Below, piece by piece: positions 26,487-34,375 of a stretch of DNA of 64,000 nt. Origin of the DNA: an uncultured Solobacterium sp. Lineage in GTDB: Bacteria; Bacillota_I; Bacilli_A; Erysipelotrichales; Erysipelotrichaceae. The stretch's first letter is position 1. Each line of letters begins with the position of its first letter. The stretch lies in NCBI GenBank assembly GCA_938039295.1, contig CALHUY010000053.1:6831-70830 (forward strand), read 5' to 3'. The notes beneath the pieces were generated by a model that saw only the letters and a list, made by a program, of their open reading frames with translations, was not told the DNA's origin and ran no database searches. The position numbers and the translations under genes are program-made.

Positions 26487-27992
26487 ATGAAAAATTTGAT
26501 TGCTGTAACAATATGCTTAGTGTTATCAATCGCAATTGTAATCGTGCCTTCTTTTTTCTATCCTTCCTATGAGGGTGTTGTAGCAGGAACAGTTGGTGAT
26601 TTTAACCAAACTGTAGAAACGATTACTTCTGATATACATAAAGTATATAAGTTGTATAAAGATCAAAAGTTGATAGGTATTATAAAAGATAAAACTTACA
26701 TGGATGAACATCTAAATACCGTTTATGAAACAAAGTATGCGAGCATGTTTCCAAATACACATATCAGTATTGCTAGTAACATGTATCTTGTTGAAGAGAT
26801 GAGTTCAAATGTATATACAGATGTTGATGCTGAAATCATGCAGTATTTAGATGATCATTCTCTATACAGCATTGCTTGTAAATCAATCTCTTTCTCCGAT
26901 GGAGATAAAGAGTATGCAAGAATTTTTGTGAAATCAGAAGAAATTTATCAAGAAGCGTTACAGAAGTATTTATCCTATTTTATTGATGAGGATACACTAG
27001 AAGCTATTCATGAGCACCAGACAATTCCAAATTTAATGGAATATGGTGAAATGATAATGGGTTTCAAAATCAATCAAACAATACAGATTGCGGATGCGTA
27101 CGCATCCGTAGGAGAGATAAAGACTACGGAAGAAGAAGTATTACGTTACTTATCCTATGGTGATAACGAGAATCTTGAATACTATACAGTTGAAGAAGGA
27201 GATACATTAGCTTCGATAGGTTTACAGAATTATGGTTTAACTGCAGAGCAATTAATGCGTATCAATCAAGATGTAATTACAGATATAAACCAAACATTAA
27301 CTGCAGGTACAAAACTATGTGTAACGTATTTTACTTCACCAATTGATATATATGTTTTTAAACAAAGACTACAGAAGGAGACCTTGTTCTATAAGACTTC
27401 TGTATTAGAAGATAATACAGTTGAAACTGGTAAAACTGTGGTTAGACAAATTGGTGCGAATGGTTCAAAGAATGTACTCTATCATGAAACATGGGTAAAT
27501 GGAGTACTAAATACAGGACAAGAACTATCATCTGTTGTAACAGCAGCTGGACAAGATGAAGTGATTGCGGTTGGAAAGAATAGTGATTTAGCTATTGGTA
27601 GTGGTAGCTTAGCGTATCCTGTTGAACATCCTGAAATCATTTGTGAGTATGGATGTTATGCAGGGTTTGAGTCGATTGATTTTATCAATCGATATAATCG
27701 ATGGGGAAATATACTGGCTGTTGATGCAGGAAGTGTCAAAGAGAAGGGTTATACAGATGAGTTGGGTAACTATGTAATCATTGACCACCACAATGGGTAT
27801 CAGAGTGTGTATGGGCATATGTACTTACCATGCTCATTAGAAGTTGATGATATCGTTAGAAAAGGTGATGTAATCGGCAAGATTGGTATGACTGGTAAAG
27901 CTACTGGGCCACATTTAACATTTAGCTTATATAAGGACGATGAGCCAGTGAATGCATGTTCTGCATTGATGGATTGTGAGGGTTTGAATTGA
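26487..27992 (+). CDS. LysM-G5-M23 envelope protein with degenerate peptidase
   Basis: A 501-residue exported protein. An N-terminal hydrophobic anchor (MKNLIAVTICLVLSIAIVIV, 1-20) is followed by an unassigned region, a LysM domain (about 231-279, starting YTVEEGDTLASIG) that should bind peptidoglycan, a G5 domain (about 304-361, with QIGANGSKNV and NGVLNTGQ), and an M23 fold (about 385-490). Active M23 enzymes bind zinc with H-x3-D and H-x-H. Here the first site reads YAGFESID, and the last reads GPHLTF in place of GPHLHF; only GHMY is intact. It is probably not an active endopeptidase and may, like EnvC or NlpD, activate another hydrolase; this is inferred. GAAGGAGG precedes the ATG at 26487. 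Confidence 0.85.
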   Translation: MKNLIAVTICLVLSIAIVIVPSFFYPSYEGVVAGTVGDFNQTVETITSDIHKVYKLYKDQKLIGIIKDKTYMDEHLNTVYETKYASMFPNTHISIASNMYLVEEMSSNVYTDVDAEIMQYLDDHSLYSIACKSISFSDGDKEYARIFVKSEEIYQEALQKYLSYFIDEDTLEAIHEHQTIPNLMEYGEMIMGFKINQTIQIADAYASVGEIKTTEEEVLRYLSYGDNENLEYYTVEEGDTLASIGLQNYGLTAEQLMRINQDVITDINQTLTAGTKLCVTYFTSPIDIYVFKQRLQKETLFYKTSVLEDNTVETGKTVVRQIGANGSKNVLYHETWVNGVLNTGQELSSVVTAAGQDEVIAVGKNSDLAIGSGSLAYPVEHPEIICEYGCYAGFESIDFINRYNRWGNILAVDAGSVKEKGYTDELGNYVIIDHHNGYQSVYGHMYLPCSLEVDDIVRKGDVIGKIGMTGKATGPHLTFSLYKDDEPVNACSALMDCEGLN

Positions 27993-28813
27993 TGATGGAA
28001 TTTGCATTATTAGCGAGTGGTTCAAAAGGGAATAGCTTTGTGATTGTGGATGGTACTACAAAAGTCATGATTGATTGTGGTACAACAAAAAAATATCTGT
28101 TTGAACGCTTAAAAGAACTAGAGATATCGTTGGATGATTTAGATGCAGTTTTAATCACACATAATCATTCTGATCATATTTCTCAAATTAAACATTTCGC
28201 ATCATTACCAATCTATTCTCCGATTGAGATACCAAATATAGATACCTTTTATGTAAAACCCGGTTCTTCCTTTACGATTGAAACTTTGCGCTTTACACCA
28301 ATTGCACTATCGCATGACGCGTTAAATACAGTTGGATATATTGTTGAAAATGGAATTGAAAAACTGGTATATATCACAGATACGGGATATATCAACGAGA
28401 AACATATTCCACGTATCAAAGATGCAGATTACATCGTCTTAGAGTCTAATCATGATGTACAGATGCTCATGGCAACAAGTCGTCCACAATTTACCAAACA
28501 GAGAATCTACAGTGATACAGGGCACTTGTGCAACGAAGATTGTGCAGCTGTACTAGATCAAATTGTTACAGAGAAAACTAAAATGATTATTCTTGCGCAT
28601 TTAAGTGAACAAGCAAATACACGCAAGAAAGCTTTAGATACAACAATACATGCATTACAAAATCATCGAGGCTCACTGCATGAATACTTACTAGTATGTG
28701 CAGCAGGGCAATATGAGATGATTAGAAAGGGTATATATGATGAAAAAGTTGATGCCGGTAGCGTTAGCGCTATTATTGGTATGGAATCTAGTCCTAACAA
28801 TGATGTTGATTAG
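27992..28813 (+). CDS. walJ: WalJ/YycJ-type metallo-beta-lactamase-fold hydrolase
   Basis: A metal-dependent hydrolase of the WalJ (YycJ) family, tied in Bacillus and streptococci to wall homeostasis and the link between cell division and replication; members have exonuclease activity. The protein begins MEFALLASGSKGNSFVI, and the metal-binding motif is HNHSDH with the further ligands SHD and DTGY downstream. It is about 273 residues, normal for the family. The ATG at 27992 overlaps the previous stop (TGATG), with GAGGG upstream; ATG at 27995 is equally possible. Unlike in Bacillus, walRKHI do not precede it here. The 3' end overlaps htrA by 77 bp. Confidence 0.9.
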   Translation: MMEFALLASGSKGNSFVIVDGTTKVMIDCGTTKKYLFERLKELEISLDDLDAVLITHNHSDHISQIKHFASLPIYSPIEIPNIDTFYVKPGSSFTIETLRFTPIALSHDALNTVGYIVENGIEKLVYITDTGYINEKHIPRIKDADYIVLESNHDVQMLMATSRPQFTKQRIYSDTGHLCNEDCAAVLDQIVTEKTKMIILAHLSEQANTRKKALDTTIHALQNHRGSLHEYLLVCAAGQYEMIRKGIYDEKVDAGSVSAIIGMESSPNNDVD

Positions 28814-29777
28814 GAATCTTCAAAAGAATAATACAGGTAATAATTCCCTTGAGGATATGAATAGTACAAACTATACAACATCAGACTATACCAATGCGAT
28901 TGAAAAGAGCAGAAGTAGTGTAGTGACTGTTGAAAGTGATGGTTCTTACTATAGTGGTATTATCATTGCAAAAGAGAAGGAAACAGTACATATATTAACA
29001 ACTACAAAGGCTATAAAGAATGGTAGTCCTAATGTAGTATTTGATAGTGGTGTGCGTGTTAGTTCTACAATTGTTGGAGATGATACTGAAAGTGGACTAG
29101 CAGTGATTCAGGTTACTACAAACTTTGAGGTAAAACCATTTACGATTTTAGATACGAATGCTTTAGCGCAGGGAGCTAATGTCGTGGTGATGAGTGGTAG
29201 AAATCTAACAACGGGTAGTGCTGTTGTTAGCAGTGGTATTACTTCAGAACCAGGTGTGTGGCGTATGAGTAGTACGACTACTTGGTTATCTTCTATGTTA
29301 GAAATGGATACACCAATTACTTCAATTCAAGAAGGTGGTGCAGTTATCGACTTAAATGGATCGCTTGTTGGAGTTGTGGCAAGTCAACCATATCAGGGAA
29401 ATTCCCGTATGGAATACGCAATCACTGCAAATGAAATGAAGCTAATTTACAATGCAATTAAGACAAATGGAAAAGTGATGCGTGGGGCACTAGGTGTTGT
29501 GGTGCGCAATGTATCGAGTATGCTTGCATATGAGAAGAGTGCGCATGGCATTAGCATAGATATGAAGACGGGATTATATGTTCAAACGGTAGTTGAAAAG
29601 ACAGATACAGGAGATGGTCTTCAGGAAGGAGATATCATCACTATGATTGATGGTATTGAAATGTCATCTTATCAAGATGTGCTTGCAAGATTGTACATGC
29701 ATTCAGCTGGTGATACTGTAAATGTATCTATTATCCGTGGTGGTGAAAGTAAGCAGATTGGTGTGGTTTTACAATGA
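28737..29777 (+). CDS. HtrA-like PDZ protein lacking the protease triad
   Basis: A 346-residue membrane-anchored protein: an N-terminal hydrophobic segment (about 7-25), a chymotrypsin-like domain (about 55-230) and a PDZ domain (about 275-346, with GLQEGDIITMIDGIEM). It sits after walJ, where Bacillus has htrC/yyxA. Aligned by eye with the HtrA consensus, the catalytic histidine of T-N-x-H-V is Lys91 (ILTTTKAI), the aspartate of t-D-l-A-V is Gly120 (ESGLAV), and the serine of G-N-S-G-G-P is Glu199 (IQEGGAV). All three are lost while the fold-defining residues around them remain, so it is probably a non-proteolytic sensor, chaperone or scaffold. The large overlap with walJ and ATGA overlap with rlmH show tight operon packing. 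Confidence 0.85.
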   Translation: MMKKLMPVALALLLVWNLVLTMMLIRNLQKNNTGNNSLEDMNSTNYTTSDYTNAIEKSRSSVVTVESDGSYYSGIIIAKEKETVHILTTTKAIKNGSPNVVFDSGVRVSSTIVGDDTESGLAVIQVTTNFEVKPFTILDTNALAQGANVVVMSGRNLTTGSAVVSSGITSEPGVWRMSSTTTWLSSMLEMDTPITSIQEGGAVIDLNGSLVGVVASQPYQGNSRMEYAITANEMKLIYNAIKTNGKVMRGALGVVVRNVSSMLAYEKSAHGISIDMKTGLYVQTVVEKTDTGDGLQEGDIITMIDGIEMSSYQDVLARLYMHSAGDTVNVSIIRGGESKQIGVVLQ

Positions 29778-30250
29778 TTAAAATTATTGCCTGTGGCAAA
29801 CTGAAAGAGAAGTGGATGAAGGAAGGTATCGCTGAGTATGTAAAGCGTATCCGTCCATACGATAAGATTGAAGTAATTGAAGTACAGGATGAAAAAGCAC
29901 CAGAGACAAATTCCGCTGCTGAAAATGAGCAAGTAAAGATTGTAGAAGGGCAGCGGTTATTAAAGAATGTACGTGATGATGAATATCTCATCTTGTTAGA
30001 TCTTGCAGGACAAGATATCGATTCTGTGGCTTTAGCAAATAAAATTCAGGATTGTTATAACCATGCTAGAAGTAAGATTACATTTGTGATTGGTGGTTCT
30101 TTGGGCTTGAGTAGTGAGCTAATTGCGCGTGCTGATTTCCGTTGGCGTATATCAAAAGCAACCTTCCCACATCAGCTTTGTAGAATCTTAGTGGTAGAAC
30201 AAATCTATCGTAGCTTCCGCATTCTACATAACGAGCCATATCATAAGTAA
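29774..30250 (+). CDS. rlmH: 23S rRNA (pseudouridine1915-N3)-methyltransferase
   Basis: RlmH methylates pseudouridine 1915 in helix 69 of 23S rRNA in assembled ribosomes, using S-adenosylmethionine. The 158-residue protein begins MIKIIACGKLKEKWMKEGI, typical for RlmH, and has the knotted SAM pocket FVIGGSLGLS and the C-terminal SKATFPHQLCRILVVEQIYR that contributes to catalysis. The ATG overlaps the htrA stop (ATGA). The order walJ-htrA-rlmH is conserved across Bacillales. No strong terminator follows, only a weak AT-rich stem at 30251-30267. Confidence 0.97.
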   Translation: MIKIIACGKLKEKWMKEGIAEYVKRIRPYDKIEVIEVQDEKAPETNSAAENEQVKIVEGQRLLKNVRDDEYLILLDLAGQDIDSVALANKIQDCYNHARSKITFVIGGSLGLSSELIARADFRWRISKATFPHQLCRILVVEQIYRSFRILHNEPYHK

Positions 30251-30294
30251 ATTTCTAACATAGAAATATTGTATCGAATTGCAACTTCCTACAA

Positions 30295-30330
30295 TGTAAA
30301 CGCTTGTATATGAAACAAGTATGTTATAAA
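30295..30330 (+). promoter_or_regulatory. ptsH promoter with cre-like site
   Basis: TGTAAACGCTTGTA at 30295-30308 matches the CcpA consensus TGWAANCGNTNWCA at 12 of 14 positions and overlaps a TTGTAT (30304-30309) that could be a -35. The -10 is an extended TG-T-TATAAA, with TATAAA at 30325-30330. The layout suggests CcpA repression of ptsH; the site is imperfect. Confidence 0.45.
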
Positions 30331-30371
30331 ATACAGATATAGTAAGTAAAAATTATCAGGAGGATAAACCA

Positions 30372-30638
30372 ATGAAAGAGATTACTGTTACAGTTGTTGA
30401 CCCAGTAGGATTACACGCACGTCCTGCTACAGTTGCTGTAAATGCTGCAAGCAAGTTTAAGAGTGAAGTAAAGGTATCCTATAAGGGACGTACAGTGAAT
30501 ATGAAGTCCATTATGGGTGTTATGTCACTTGGTATTCCAACACAGTCTGAAATTACAATTTCCTGTGAAGGTGACGACGAAGACTCAGCTGTTAAGACAA
30601 TTGAAGATGTTCTTCGCGCTCAAAAAGTTATTGCTTAA
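30372..30638 (+). CDS. ptsH: Phosphocarrier protein HPr
   Basis: HPr passes phosphate from enzyme I to the sugar-specific enzymes of the phosphotransferase system. In Firmicutes its serine-phosphorylated form is the corepressor of CcpA. The 88-residue protein has GLHARPAT with His15 and MKSIMGVMSLG with Ser46, so both phosphorylation sites are intact. The AGGAGG site is ideal. The gene stands alone: ptsI is not beside it, unlike the usual ptsHI operon. It has its own promoter and terminator. Confidence 0.97.
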   Translation: MKEITVTVVDPVGLHARPATVAVNAASKFKSEVKVSYKGRTVNMKSIMGVMSLGIPTQSEITISCEGDDEDSAVKTIEDVLRAQKVIA

Positions 30639-30656
30639 TAGATAACGATAAGGGGA

Positions 30657-30684
30657 GAAAGATGTTTTGACATCTTTCTTTTTT
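30657..30684 (+). terminator. Terminator after ptsH
   Basis: An 8-bp perfect stem, 30657-30664 with 30671-30678, loop TTTTGA, then a T tract. The loop and right arm also contain the TTGACA of the next promoter. Confidence 0.8.
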
Positions 30685-30697
30685 CTTATGTTAAAAT
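30667..30697 (+). promoter_or_regulatory. Phosphoglucomutase promoter embedded in the ptsH terminator
   Basis: A perfect TTGACA at 30667-30672 lies in the loop and right arm of the ptsH terminator. After a 19-bp spacer comes TG-T-TAAAAT with TAAAAT at 30692-30697. It leaves a leader of only about 15 bases before the start codon. Confidence 0.5.
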
Positions 30698-30718
30698 AGG
30701 AATAAGGAGCTAGAAATT

Positions 30719-32401
30719 ATGTATTTAGATGAATATAAACGTTGGCTATCTGCAAACTTAATCGACTTCGATTTACATGCAGAATTAGCTAGTATTGAAA
30801 ATGATGAAGAAGCAATCAAGGAAAGATTTGCAGTATCCTTGAAGTTTGGTACAGCCGGTTTAAGAGGTACTCTTGGTGCTGGTACAAACCGTATGAATAT
30901 CTGGGTTGTTCGCCAAGCTACACAGGGTGTTGCGGATTGGGTTAAAACACAGGGTGGTACACAAACTGTTGCGATTAGTTATGACAGCCGTTTGAAGGGT
31001 TGGACATTTGCGAAAGATGCCGCTGCTGTATTAGCGGCTAACGGTATCAATGTTCGTCTTTATGATGAACTAATGCCTGTACCTGCCTTAAGTTTTGCGA
31101 CAAGATACTATCACTGTAACGCAGGTATCATGATTACTGCATCTCACAATCCAGCAAAATATAACGGTTTTAAGGCATATGGACCAGATGGTTGTCAGAT
31201 GACAGATGATGCGGCTGCGATTGTATACGATCAGATTCAGAAGACAGACGTACTAACAGGTGCGAAATATATTTCCTTTGCGGAGGGTGTAGCCAAGGGT
31301 CTTATCCAGTTTGTTGGTGATGATTGCAAGGAAGCACTCTATGAAGCAACAGAAGCTAGACAAGTTCGTCCAGGTCTATGTAAGACTGCTGGTTTAAAAC
31401 TTGTTTACTCTCCATTAAATGGTACTGGTCTAGTACCTGTAACACGTGTGTTAAGCGATATGGGTATTACAGATATTACAATCGTTCCTGAACAGGAATA
31501 TCCAAATGGATACTTTACAACATGTTCATATCCAAACCCTGAAATCTATGAAGCATTAGAAAAGGGATTGGAACTTGCGAAGAAGGTAGGAGCAGACTTA
31601 ATGCTTGCAACTGATCCGGACGCTGACCGTGTAGGTATTGCGATGAAGTGTCCAGATGGTTCTTACGAACTTGTATCTGGTAATGAAATGGGTGTACTCT
31701 TATTAGATTACATTTGTGCTGGACGTATTGAAAAGGGCACAATGCCTAAGAATCCAGTCGCTGTTAAGTCTATCGTATCTACACCTCTAGCAGATTTAGT
31801 TGCGAAACACTATGGTGTTGAATTACGTCATACATTAACAGGTTTCAAGTGGATTGGTGATCAGATTGCACAGCTTGAAGCAAATGGTGAAGAAGAGCGT
31901 TTCATCTTCGGTTTTGAAGAGAGCTATGGTTACTTAGCGGGTTCTTATGTACGTGATAAGGATGCGGTTGTTGGGTCTATGTTAATCTGTGAGATGGCTG
32001 CGTACTACCGTAGTATTGGTTCCTCTATCAAGCAACGCTTGGAAGAAATCTATGCACAGTATGGACGTTTCCTTAACCAGGTAGATAGCTATGAGTTTGC
32101 AGGTCTTTCCGGCATGGATAAGATGGCTGGTATTATGAATACTCTACGTACAAATCCACCAGTAGAATTTGCTGGACGCAAGGTTGTATCTGTAACAGAC
32201 TATAATAAGCCTGAAGAGACAGGATTACCTAAGGCAAATGTACTAATCTTTGGTTTAGAAGATGGTGCGACAGTCGTGGTTCGTCCTTCTGGTACAGAGC
32301 CTAAGATTAAGACATACTTTACAACTTTAGGTAAAGACTTGGCTGAAGCACAGAAGGAAAAGGATGAGTTAGCAGCAGTACTTAAACCTTTATTCTCCTA
32401 A
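30719..32401 (+). CDS. pgm: Phosphoglucomutase (phospho-sugar mutase)
   Basis: This alpha-D-phosphohexomutase interconverts glucose 6-phosphate and glucose 1-phosphate, supplying the substrate of GlgC. The 560-residue protein has KFGTAGLRGTLGAG near the start, the phosphoserine loop TASHNPAKYNG (about 139-149), the metal loop DPDADRVG, the sugar-recognition GFEESYG, and the phosphate-binding RPSGTEPKIK at the C-terminus. Length and motifs fit the PgcA/PGM2-like group, which may also act on mannose or ribose phosphates. It is flanked by its own promoter and terminator, directly before the glgB unit. Confidence 0.93.
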   Translation: MYLDEYKRWLSANLIDFDLHAELASIENDEEAIKERFAVSLKFGTAGLRGTLGAGTNRMNIWVVRQATQGVADWVKTQGGTQTVAISYDSRLKGWTFAKDAAAVLAANGINVRLYDELMPVPALSFATRYYHCNAGIMITASHNPAKYNGFKAYGPDGCQMTDDAAAIVYDQIQKTDVLTGAKYISFAEGVAKGLIQFVGDDCKEALYEATEARQVRPGLCKTAGLKLVYSPLNGTGLVPVTRVLSDMGITDITIVPEQEYPNGYFTTCSYPNPEIYEALEKGLELAKKVGADLMLATDPDADRVGIAMKCPDGSYELVSGNEMGVLLLDYICAGRIEKGTMPKNPVAVKSIVSTPLADLVAKHYGVELRHTLTGFKWIGDQIAQLEANGEEERFIFGFEESYGYLAGSYVRDKDAVVGSMLICEMAAYYRSIGSSIKQRLEEIYAQYGRFLNQVDSYEFAGLSGMDKMAGIMNTLRTNPPVEFAGRKVVSVTDYNKPEETGLPKANVLIFGLEDGATVVVRPSGTEPKIKTYFTTLGKDLAEAQKEKDELAAVLKPLFS

Positions 32402-32418
32402 GAAATTTGAATACAGAT

Positions 32419-32446
32419 AGATGCAGGTTGATATCTGCATCTTTTT
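32419..32446 (+). terminator. Terminator after phosphoglucomutase
   Basis: An 8-bp stem, 32419-32426 with 32435-32442, an 8-base loop and a T tract. Confidence 0.75.
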
Positions 32447-32477
32447 GTTTGGAATTCTATGTTTGTTTATACGTTTT

Positions 32478-32506
32478 TTGACATCTATCTGTATCTATTC
32501 AATACT
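32478..32506 (+). promoter_or_regulatory. Promoter of the glgB-pulA-secA unit
   Basis: A perfect TTGACA at 32478-32483, 17-bp spacer, AATACT at 32501-32506. It lies 43 bp before the glgB start, which has an ACGGAGG binding site. Confidence 0.6.
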
Positions 32507-32549
32507 GGCAATGTTAAAATAAATGTAACGTAGTTACGGAGGATCACAT

Positions 32550-34373
32550 ATGAATTTAGAACGTATCATTGAAGAGTTTCATCAGGGCCATTCCTTGAAT
32601 GCATATGAGGTGTTTGGTGCCCATTTTGTGGACGGAGGGGTTCGCTTCACAGTGTATGCGCCTCATGCGGAAAATGTATGGGTCGTTGGATCATTTACAA
32701 ACTGGGATGAGAATCAGATTTTGATGGAAAGAATGAACTTCCAAGGTGTATGGACAATCACAGTTCCATATTTAAACGAGTGGGAAGTTTATAAATATAA
32801 GATTCAAACAAGAACAGGCAACATTCTATATAAAGCAGACCCATTTGCTTTCTATAGTGAGACAAGACCAAATACAGCAAGCAAGCTGGTTGATTTAAAC
32901 AAACTAACTTGGACAGATGATAAGTGGCTCCAAGAGCGTAGTTTAAACTTTGATAAGCCAATGAATATCTATGAGCTATATGTTGGTGGTTGGAAACGTA
33001 ATGGTGAACATCCATATTCCTATGACATGCTTGCAGATGAACTGATTCCATATATCAAAGAAAATGGATATACACATATTGAGTTAATGCCATTGAGTGA
33101 GTATCCATTTGATGGATCTTGGGGATATCAGGTAAGTGGATACTATTCCTTAACGAGTCGTTATGGAAATCCACAGGAGTTTAACCGCTTTGTCGATCGT
33201 TGCCATGCGGCTGGAATAGGTATCATCATCGATATGGTGCCTGTTCACTTCGTAAAGGATGACTTTGGTTTACGTTACTTTGATGGTGAAGCGTTATATG
33301 AGTATCCAAATGAATATGACGCAAACTCTGAGTGGGGTACGATGAACTTTAACTTATGGAATGAAGAAGTACGTTCCTTCTTAATGTCATCAGCAGCCTT
33401 CTGGGTAAATATGTATCATATGGATGGTATTCGTATCGATGCGGTATCTAACCTCATTTATTGGGCTGGTAATCGTGATAGAGGCACAAATGATGGTGCG
33501 ATTTACTTTGTTAAACGTTTGAATTACTACATGCATAAGGAATTCCCAACTGTCATGATGATTGCGGAAGATAGTTCTGATTTCCCGAACGTAACAGTAG
33601 CGACGGAAAAAGATGGATTGGGATTTGACTATAAGTGGGATCTTGGTTGGATGAATGATACTCTCAAGTATTATGGAACAGACCCTATCTATCGTTACTA
33701 TGACCATCATAAGTTGACTTTCTCAATGGCATACTTCTATAGTGAGAAGTTCTTAATGCCATTTAGCCATGATGAAAACGTACATGGCAAGCATACCGTC
33801 ATCGATCGTATGTGGGGTGACTATGATGCGAAGTTTGCACAAGCAAAGAACTTGTATGCATACATGTATGCTCATCCTGGTAAGAAGTTAAACTTTATGG
33901 GTAATGAGCTTGGTTCCTTCCGTGAGTTTGATGAAACTCGTGAAATTGACTGGGAATTACTCCAGTATCCAAAGCACTATTCCTTCAATTTATTTATTAA
34001 GAAGTTAAATGAGTTATATTTGTCACATGCGTGCTTGTATGAAGCGGATTATAGCTATGATAGCTTTAAGTGGATTGATGCGGATAACAATATACAAAGC
34101 GTATATTCATTCTATCGTAGTAGTAAGGATGAATATCTTGTGTGTGTATTGAACTTAAGTAATGCAACATATGAGAATTTTGAGTTAGAAATGCCACAAG
34201 GCGGATTCTATAAAGAAGTATTGAATTCAGATGACCAAATCTATGGTGGTAATGGAATGATCCATCCTAGAGCGATTCGTACTTCAAAGAAAGATGGAAA
34301 GAATATCTTGAAGATGAATCTTGCACCTTTTGCAGCAGTTTGGTTTGTGGCGAAAAAAAGAGGTAAGAAATAA
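32550..34373 (+). CDS. glgB: 1,4-alpha-glucan branching enzyme
   Basis: GlgB introduces alpha-1,6 branches into glycogen. The 607-residue protein has an N-terminal CBM48/E-set domain (about 15-105, with FTVYAPHAENVWVVGSF) and a GH13 barrel. Barrel motifs are IDMVPVHF, the nucleophile region GIRIDAVSNLIYW (about 291-303), IAEDSS with the acid/base Glu (about 338), and PFSHDENVHGKHT. The HDENVHGK wording is typical of branching enzymes. pulA follows after 2 bp, so the branching and debranching enzymes are co-expressed. glgC-glgD-glgA lie 13 kb away. Confidence 0.95.
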   Translation: MNLERIIEEFHQGHSLNAYEVFGAHFVDGGVRFTVYAPHAENVWVVGSFTNWDENQILMERMNFQGVWTITVPYLNEWEVYKYKIQTRTGNILYKADPFAFYSETRPNTASKLVDLNKLTWTDDKWLQERSLNFDKPMNIYELYVGGWKRNGEHPYSYDMLADELIPYIKENGYTHIELMPLSEYPFDGSWGYQVSGYYSLTSRYGNPQEFNRFVDRCHAAGIGIIIDMVPVHFVKDDFGLRYFDGEALYEYPNEYDANSEWGTMNFNLWNEEVRSFLMSSAAFWVNMYHMDGIRIDAVSNLIYWAGNRDRGTNDGAIYFVKRLNYYMHKEFPTVMMIAEDSSDFPNVTVATEKDGLGFDYKWDLGWMNDTLKYYGTDPIYRYYDHHKLTFSMAYFYSEKFLMPFSHDENVHGKHTVIDRMWGDYDAKFAQAKNLYAYMYAHPGKKLNFMGNELGSFREFDETREIDWELLQYPKHYSFNLFIKKLNELYLSHACLYEADYSYDSFKWIDADNNIQSVYSFYRSSKDEYLVCVLNLSNATYENFELEMPQGGFYKEVLNSDDQIYGGNGMIHPRAIRTSKKDGKNILKMNLAPFAAVWFVAKKRGKK

Positions 34374-34375
34374 AG

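Noticed and set aside
30250..30268. A terminator after rlmH
   Set aside because: The ATTTCTA/TAGAAAT stem is AT-rich, short and has no T tract.
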